Source: Candidatus Omnitrophota bacterium
Lineage (GTDB): Bacteria; Omnitrophota; Gorgyraeia; Aquiviventales; Aquiviventaceae
Length of the DNA: 10,457 nucleotides
Reading direction: 5' to 3'
Assembly (NCBI GenBank): GCA_016180605.1
Contig: JACPAW010000031.1
Span: 1 to 10,457, forward strand
Made by a program: the position numbers and the translations under genes. A model generated the notes under the pieces. It was not told the origin of the DNA and ran no database searches. It was given only the letters and a program-made list of their open reading frames with translations. Positions 6,598 through 10,457 of the stretch are shown in pieces. Positions within the stretch are counted from its first letter, which is position 1. Each line of letters opens with the position of its first letter.

Positions 6598-7106
6598 TGC
6601 CCCGTCCAAAATCAAAAATCCAAAATCCAAAATTGGCAGAAGCGAATCGAGAGGCAATTGAATTCCTCAGCGGTTCCGTTGAAGAAACGCAGAAAATGGG
6701 TGAGCAGCTGGGTCGTCAATTACAAGCAGGGGATACGGTTGCCTTATTCGGCGAGTTGGGCAGTGGCAAGACCACCCTGATCCAGGGAATCGCTCGAGGC
6801 TTAGGACGCGATCCAGAGAGCATCAAGAGCCCCACCTTCGTGCTGATGCGCGAATATCCAGGAGATGTGCCGCTGGTGCACTTGGATGGCTATCGGTTGA
6901 CCGGTCCTGCTGTCGTAGCCGGGCTGGATTTGGAACTTTTGTTTTCCCCTGAAAAAATCACCCTCATCGAGTGGGCGGAACGCTGCGAGGGATTATTGCC
7001 ACAGGAGTACCTTAAGTTGAGACTGCAGCACGTCAGTACCAATCGTCGTAAAATTACCGTTACCCCTTATGGATATGAAAAGCGAGAATTTGTTTCTGGC
7101 GATTGA
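6597..7106 (+). CDS. tsaE: tRNA t6A biosynthesis ATPase TsaE
   Basis: ATPase partner of TsaB and TsaD in making N6-threonylcarbamoyladenosine (t6A) at position 37 of ANN-decoding tRNAs. The 169 residues exceed the usual 150 or so. The P-loop GELGSGKT is at 52-59, the switch-like SPTFVLMREY at 78-87, HLDGYRL at 95-101 and IEWAER at 124-129; LSGSVEET (24-31) matches the normal beginning of the family. ATG 6597 overlaps the thiL stop as TAATG, implying reinitiation; there is no clear Shine-Dalgarno. Residues 4-12 are encoded by a run of 7-base repeats (6606-6633), so the extra N-terminus looks repeat-derived. A later start (TTG 6633, after the run) is possible but also lacks a ribosome binding site. 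The 3' end overlaps tsaB by 32-38 bases. Confidence 0.93.
   Translation: MPRPKSKIQNPKLAEANREAIEFLSGSVEETQKMGEQLGRQLQAGDTVALFGELGSGKTTLIQGIARGLGRDPESIKSPTFVLMREYPGDVPLVHLDGYRLTGPAVVAGLDLELLFSPEKITLIEWAERCEGLLPQEYLKLRLQHVSTNRRKITVTPYGYEKREFVSGD
6606..6633 (+). repeat. Tandem heptamers in the tsaE 5' end
   Basis: Four adjacent 7-base units: CCAAAAT, CAAAAAT, CCAAAAT, CCAAAAT. They encode the N-terminal segment PKSKIQNPK of TsaE, because a heptamer shifts frame at each unit and repeats every 21 bases. The period matches the arms of the inverted repeats elsewhere in the window, but no complementary second arm is visible nearby. Confidence 0.75.
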
Positions 7107-7794
7107 AACCGCAACGCGGCAGTTCGGAGTTGCCGCATTCAACGGGAATGAAGTGTTGTCTTCCGTTGAGCTTCTAGCGAACTATCCCCATGCCGCAGAG
7201 CTTCCGGGAGCGGTTGAGCGTGTGCTGAAGGAAACCAAAACAGAATTAAAAGATCTTAAGGCTGTCATCGTGGATATCGGTCCGGGTTCTTTCACCGGGT
7301 TAAGAATCGGCTTGGCTTTTGCCAAGGCGCTGGTTTTCCCCCACAAGCTGCCTCTGATTGGGATTTCTTCCTTGGATGTGCTAGCGGCAGGCCTTCCGGC
7401 GAGAGGCGATTTTGTCTGCCCGCTGCTAGATGCAAAACAGAAAAACATCTATGGGGCTTGTTACAAAATAGAAGAAGGCAAGCCTGTTCGGCAGGGGGAC
7501 TATTTTTTGGGAAAAATCGAAGAGTTTCTCAGTGGTCTTAAGCAGGATGCGATCTTCCTCGGAGATGGAAGCCAGCTTTATCGGGAGCAAATCTTGAGTG
7601 TTTTTCCCAAAGCCCGATGGGCTCTGCCTGAGTTTTTCTATCCGCGTTCCGCAACACTGGCTCGGTTGGGGGTTGAGCGTTTTCATTCGGGGCAGCGCGA
7701 TGATCCGGCAACGCTGGTTCCCCTCTATCTATATCCTTTAGATTGCTCTATCCGCGGCCCGGACCGTCCCACCGCCGTCCTCAAACCAACGTAA
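7069..7794 (+). CDS. tsaB: tRNA t6A biosynthesis protein TsaB
   Basis: Non-catalytic ASKHA-fold scaffold that dimerises with TsaD in the t6A synthesis complex; its position after tsaE fits that role. The 241 residues include LAIETATRQFGVA (10-22), the characteristic GPGSFTGLRIG (71-81) and DAKQKNIYGA (121-130, the DARR..VY-type segment). ATG at 7069 and ATG at 7075 are in frame and two codons apart; either could be used, and TTG 7090 is a third option that would give the compact MFLAIETA start seen in relatives. No strong Shine-Dalgarno precedes 7069, so coupling to tsaE translation is likely. The TAA stop (7792-7794) lies inside the ACGCGT palindrome. TsaD and TsaC are not in the window. Confidence 0.94.
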   Translation: MDMKSENLFLAIETATRQFGVAAFNGNEVLSSVELLANYPHAAELPGAVERVLKETKTELKDLKAVIVDIGPGSFTGLRIGLAFAKALVFPHKLPLIGISSLDVLAAGLPARGDFVCPLLDAKQKNIYGACYKIEEGKPVRQGDYFLGKIEEFLSGLKQDAIFLGDGSQLYREQILSVFPKARWALPEFFYPRSATLARLGVERFHSGQRDDPATLVPLYLYPLDCSIRGPDRPTAVLKPT

Positions 7795-7824
7795 ACGCGT
7801 TAACGCGTGAACGCGTTTACGCGT
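7790..7824. repeat. ACGCGT octamer array and perfect palindrome
   Basis: Four tandem octamers end in ACGCGT (7793-7800, 7801-7808, 7809-7816, 7817-7824). CGTAAACGCGTT (7790-7801) and AACGCGTTTACG (7810-7821) form a perfect 12-bp stem around an 8-base loop. It contains the tsaB stop codon on the left and the proposed ilvB -35 box on the right. No T-run follows, so it does not look like an intrinsic terminator. An operator role is possible but unproven. Confidence 0.75.
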
Positions 7825-7845
7825 ACACCACTGTCGTGTTATAAT
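7816..7845 (+). promoter_or_regulatory. Sigma-70-type promoter of ilvB
   Basis: TATAAT at 7840-7845 is a perfect -10 box. TTTACG at 7816-7821 matches four of six bases of TTGACA at an 18-base spacing. Initiation near 7852 would leave a leader of only about 20 bases, too short for a leader peptide, attenuator, T-box or riboswitch, so control would have to act at the promoter itself, where the -35 box overlaps the ACGCGT palindrome. Confidence 0.65.
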
Positions 7846-7858
7846 CGTTTGTTTTAAC

Positions 7859-7864
7859 GAGGGG
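7859..7864 (+). promoter_or_regulatory. Shine-Dalgarno site of ilvB
   Basis: GAGGGG eight bases before ATG 7873, the strongest ribosome binding site in the window. It confirms the ilvB start. Confidence 0.7.
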
Positions 7865-7872
7865 ATTCCTAA

Positions 7873-9627
7873 ATGTCCAAGATGAAGGGTGCCCAGATTC
7901 TGGTGGAGATGCTCCGCCGGGAAGGGGTGGACATCGTTTTCGGAATTCCAGGCGGTGTAAACCTGCCTACCTTCGATGCGTTGCATCAGTCCCCGATTAA
8001 AGTCATTTTGACGGTGCATGAGCAAGGGGCAGCCCACATGGCCGACGGTTACGCTCGGGCTACCGGCAAAGTCGGCGTGTGCCTGGCCACTTCCGGACCT
8101 GGAGCGACGAATCTTGTCACTGGAATTGCCACCGCTTTCATGGATTCCATTCCCATGGTGGCTTTGACGGGACAGGTGCGGACATCGGTCATCGGAAACG
8201 ATGCGTTTCAAGAAGTGGATACGATCGGTATCACCCGACCCATCACGAAACATAGCTATCTCATTAAAGACGTGCAGGACTTAGCCCGCAGTGTGCGAGA
8301 GGCATTCTATATCGCCAGGACCGGACGCCCGGGTCCGGTGCTGATTGATCTGCCGGTTGATTCGACGATCAACGAAACCGACTTTACCTATCCGGAAAAA
8401 ATAGAAATCCGCGGCTACCGTCCTCAAGCGGCACCGGCGCCTTCTCAGGAACAAATTCAAAAGGCGGCTGAAGCGATTACCCAAAGCAAGCGGCCGATCC
8501 TCTATGTAGGAGCCGGAGTCATCCATGCATCGGCGGCGGTTGAGTTGGCGGATTTTGCGAGGAAAAACCAGATTCCTGTGACGACGAGTCTTTTGGGATT
8601 GGGCAGCTTCCCAGAGACCGACGGCTTAAGCCTGGGGATGCTGGGCATGCACGGGTTTGAATACACCAATTTGGCTGTTGCTCAATGCGATCTTTTAATC
8701 GGGGTAGGCGCACGCTTCGATGACCGGGTGACGGGCAAGCCGGATGCGTTTGCCAGAAACGCCACAAAAATCCATATAGACGTGGACCCTTCCTCGATCA
8801 ATAAAACCGTGCTGGTGGATATTCCCATCGTGGGAGATGTCAAGGAAGTGCTCCAAAAACTTAGCCGGATAGTTAAGGCACCCGATACCCAATCGTGGCT
8901 TCGGGAAATCAAGCAAATGCGCAGCAAATACCCGCTGACGTACCGGGAAAAGGAAAAACCACTTCCTCAATTTATCGTGCAGCAGATTTCAGAGGCTACG
9001 AAGGGTAATGCCATTATCGCCACAGGGGTAGGCCAGCACCAAATGTGGGCCGCTCAGTATTACCAGTTCAATCATCCGCGTTCATTGATTACGAGCGGAG
9101 GACTTGGCACAATGGGCTTTGGCTTTCCGGCGGCTATCGGCGCCCAATTTGGCTCTCCAAAGTCCATCGTGTGGGATATTGACGGAGACGGCAGCTTCCA
9201 CATGACCTGTCAGGAGCTGGCTACCGCGGCACGACATAAGCTTCCGATTAAGGTCGCCATTATGAACAACGGTTATCATGGCATGGTGCGCCAGTGGCAG
9301 GATCTTTTCTACGAAAGCCGGTATGCCCAGTGCGTATTGAACCCCGTTGATTTTGTGAAATTAGCCGAAGCCAACGGTTGCGTGGGCATCCGGGTGGATG
9401 AGAAAAAACAAGTCCGCCCGGCCATTGACCGCGCGATGAAGGTGGATGACCGACCCACCATCATTGAGTTTATGGTAGAACAGAAGGAAGACTGTTGGCC
9501 CATGATTGCGCCAGGCAAGGCCCATGACCAGATGTTAGGGACCTTTGAGAACTTAAAGCAAGCTGGTGGAGTCCCGCAGCATCGGCGCCATGAACCGGAA
9601 GAGGAAGCAAAGCTGAGTTTAGGGTGA
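7873..9627 (+). CDS. ilvB: Acetolactate synthase, large catalytic subunit
   Basis: Thiamine-diphosphate and FAD-dependent enzyme that condenses pyruvate with pyruvate or 2-oxobutyrate, the first common step to valine, leucine and isoleucine. The 584 residues are normal for the anabolic form. The Pyr domain has FGIPGG (23-28) and the catalytic glutamate Glu50 in VHEQGAAHMADGYAR; QVRTSVIGNDAFQEVD and KHSYLI follow. The middle domain contains GAGVIHA, GLGSFPETD and GARFDDRVTG, typical of the FAD-binding anabolic family. The PP domain has GDG at 438-440 and paired Asn at 465-466, the thiamine-diphosphate/Mg motif, then GYHGMVRQWQ. The presence of an ilvN partner supports a biosynthetic role. It has its own promoter and ribosome binding site. 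The tail after about residue 560 (HRRHEPEEEAKLSLG) is charged and probably flexible. No defects are visible. Confidence 0.97.
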   Translation: MSKMKGAQILVEMLRREGVDIVFGIPGGVNLPTFDALHQSPIKVILTVHEQGAAHMADGYARATGKVGVCLATSGPGATNLVTGIATAFMDSIPMVALTGQVRTSVIGNDAFQEVDTIGITRPITKHSYLIKDVQDLARSVREAFYIARTGRPGPVLIDLPVDSTINETDFTYPEKIEIRGYRPQAAPAPSQEQIQKAAEAITQSKRPILYVGAGVIHASAAVELADFARKNQIPVTTSLLGLGSFPETDGLSLGMLGMHGFEYTNLAVAQCDLLIGVGARFDDRVTGKPDAFARNATKIHIDVDPSSINKTVLVDIPIVGDVKEVLQKLSRIVKAPDTQSWLREIKQMRSKYPLTYREKEKPLPQFIVQQISEATKGNAIIATGVGQHQMWAAQYYQFNHPRSLITSGGLGTMGFGFPAAIGAQFGSPKSIVWDIDGDGSFHMTCQELATAARHKLPIKVAIMNNGYHGMVRQWQDLFYESRYAQCVLNPVDFVKLAEANGCVGIRVDEKKQVRPAIDRAMKVDDRPTIIEFMVEQKEDCWPMIAPGKAHDQMLGTFENLKQAGGVPQHRRHEPEEEAKLSLG

Positions 9628-9647
9628 AAACAAATGGGAATTTATAG

Positions 9648-9750
9648 TTTTGGGACATGGGCCATGAGACATGGGACAAAAAAATCACGACATGGCCCAC
9701 GCCCCATGTCCCAAGAGCTTCGTATCGCTCATGTGGCCCCTGTCCCAAAA
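9648..9750. repeat. Heptamer inverted repeat 3 between ilvB and ilvN
   Basis: Left arm heptamers at 9652-9679: GGGACAT, GGGCCAT, GAGACAT, GGGACAA. The inner right arm at 9692-9712 has ATGGCCC, ACGCCCC, ATGTCCC, their complements. A second right arm at 9728-9750 complements 9648-9668 (TTTTGGGACA exact, then one mismatch and a two-base bulge). One left arm can therefore pair with either of two right arms. The inner loop is A-rich (9679-9690) but lacks the AAAAGCAAA core. It fills most of the 146-base gap between two genes whose products are needed together. Confidence 0.8.
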
Positions 9751-9773
9751 GTTGAAAATCGAGTGTTTGCACA

Positions 9774-10253
9774 ATGAGTGAGAAATACACACTTTCCTGT
9801 TTGGTGGAGAACCATTTCGGGGTCCTGGTACGCATTGCAGGGCTTATCAGTGCCCGCGGTTTCAACATCGACTCTCTTACCGTCAGCACAACGGAAGATC
9901 CGACGATTTCGCGGATGACGATCGTCGTGGATGCGGATGCGGTGAAACTGGAGCAGGTCAAGCATCAACTGGGTCGTTTAATCGATGTGATCGAAGTGCA
10001 ACAACTGACGGAAGGAAATTTCATCGACCGCGAACTGCTGCTGGCACGGGTTAAGGCAAACGGCAAATCAGAAGCGGAGCTAGCACAGATTGCGGAACGC
10101 TACGGGGCCAAGCTTGCCCACGCTTCCAGCCATGCGGTCGTCATCGAGGCAATCGGCGATACCAAAGCCATGGATCGGTTGGTTGAGCAGTTGCGCCCTC
10201 TTGGTATTACCCAATTGGTGCGTACCGGCCGCATCGCCCTCGAAAAACAATAA
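9774..10253 (+). CDS. ilvN: Acetolactate synthase, small regulatory subunit
   Basis: ACT-domain subunit that activates IlvB and makes it sensitive to valine. At 159 residues it is the short IlvH/IlvN type. The N-terminal ACT domain (about 5-78) contains LVENHFGVLVRIAGL and RGFNIDSLTV; Asn13, Gly16 and Asn31 correspond to E. coli IlvH Asn11, Gly14 and Asn29, positions tied to valine feedback, so feedback is probably retained. The rest (RELLLARVKA and the AHASSHAVVIEAIGD region) is the second ACT-like domain. It starts at ATG 9774 with a weak GAG at 9761-9763. It is 146 bases after ilvB, separated by repeat 3, and probably shares its transcript. The TAA stop is followed by repeat 4. The usual next gene, ilvC, is not seen in the remaining bases. 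Confidence 0.96.
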   Translation: MSEKYTLSCLVENHFGVLVRIAGLISARGFNIDSLTVSTTEDPTISRMTIVVDADAVKLEQVKHQLGRLIDVIEVQQLTEGNFIDRELLLARVKANGKSEAELAQIAERYGAKLAHASSHAVVIEAIGDTKAMDRLVEQLRPLGITQLVRTGRIALEKQ

Positions 10254-10257
10254 AACA

Positions 10258-10382
10258 GCTCGTCAGCTCTTCGGCAATCAGCAGTCAGTAAAAGCAAACA
10301 AAATGTGGAGAAGTGAATGGGGAAAGTTCAAGGTTCTTGTCTTCTGTTTTTGTTACTGCTGACAAGCTTACTGCTGACGAGC
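10258..10382. repeat. Inverted repeat 4 with AAAAGCAAAC core, after ilvN
   Basis: GCTCGTCAGC (10258-10267) is exactly complementary to 10373-10382. Inner units TCAGCAG and TCAGTAA (10278-10291) complement ACTGCTGA copies at 10355-10362 and 10370-10377. The left arm runs directly into AAAAGCAAAC (10290-10299), which can itself partly pair with TGTTTTTGTTAC (10345-10356 region). The roughly 45 bases between are unremarkable. A right-arm unit is duplicated with a 15-base period. It may serve as a transcript end, but no T-run directly follows the stem. Confidence 0.7.
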
Positions 10383-10406
10383 CAATACGTTGTTTTTCGC
10401 TGGTAA

Positions 10407-10457
10407 ATGGTTCCATGGCCCATCGCTTTCTTGAGCCTGGCCTACGCGGTCCTCGCG
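10407..10457 (+). CDS. Possible start of a membrane or secreted protein (partial)
   Basis: ATG 10407 opens 17 codons to the window end, MVPWPIAFLSLAYAVLA, preceded by an in-frame TAA at 10404. The residues are almost all hydrophobic, as in a first membrane helix or signal peptide. There is no clear Shine-Dalgarno, and another frame (ATG 10415) is also open to the edge, so the call is tentative. I do not recognise the family. It could be the next gene of the ilvBN operon or an independent gene. Confidence 0.35.
   Translation, partial: MVPWPIAFLSLAYAVLA

Noticed and set aside
7790..7824. Rho-independent terminator of tsaB
   Set aside because: The palindrome is followed by GCGTACACC rather than a T-run, and it overlaps the ilvB promoter.
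10258..10400. Classical intrinsic terminator after ilvN
   Set aside because: The outer stem is separated by a loop of more than 100 bases and the T-run near 10392-10396 is not directly after the stem; termination here is possible but not supported.

Overview
The window is a dense, entirely plus-strand stretch of bacterial chromosome that carries housekeeping genes. I see no tRNA or rRNA genes, no transposase or integrase, no phage genes and no CRISPR array. Moderate GC, repeat-filled intergenic gaps and the proteins themselves suggest a Gram-negative-type environmental bacterium. I suspect the PVC side of the tree or a candidate phylum such as Omnitrophota, but this is a low-confidence impression from style, not a measured placement.

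Layout. Positions 3-2829 hold cysS (its 5' end lies outside the window), tmk and holB, packed almost end to end: cysteinyl-tRNA synthesis, dTMP phosphorylation and the clamp-loader delta' subunit. After a 134-base repeat-filled gap come metG and a CPBP-family intramembrane protease, joined by a TGATG overlap. A second repeat-filled gap precedes thiL, tsaE and tsaB, also overlapping: thiamine diphosphate synthesis and two of the proteins that make the t6A modification of tRNA. A clear sigma-70-type promoter then starts ilvB and ilvN, the two subunits of acetolactate synthase, with a repeat hairpin between them and another after ilvN. The last 51 bases may open a membrane or secreted protein. 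ThiL product (thiamine diphosphate) is the cofactor of IlvB. CysS, MetG, TsaE and TsaB all serve tRNA function.

Two things stand out. First, metG is damaged at its start. The expected start (ATG at 2989, reading MKTVYLTT) is followed directly by the tail of the HIGH motif in a different frame, as if 28 bases had been lost. The long open frame keeps only D-I-G-H and must use a chance upstream TTG. Second, nearly every gap holds an inverted repeat whose arms are tandem 7-base (once 8-base) units. Arm sequences differ completely from locus to locus, yet three elements share the same core, AAAAGCAAA, placed directly beside one arm. A one-armed heptamer run also forms the first codons of tsaE, and an octamer palindrome carries the ilvB -35 box.
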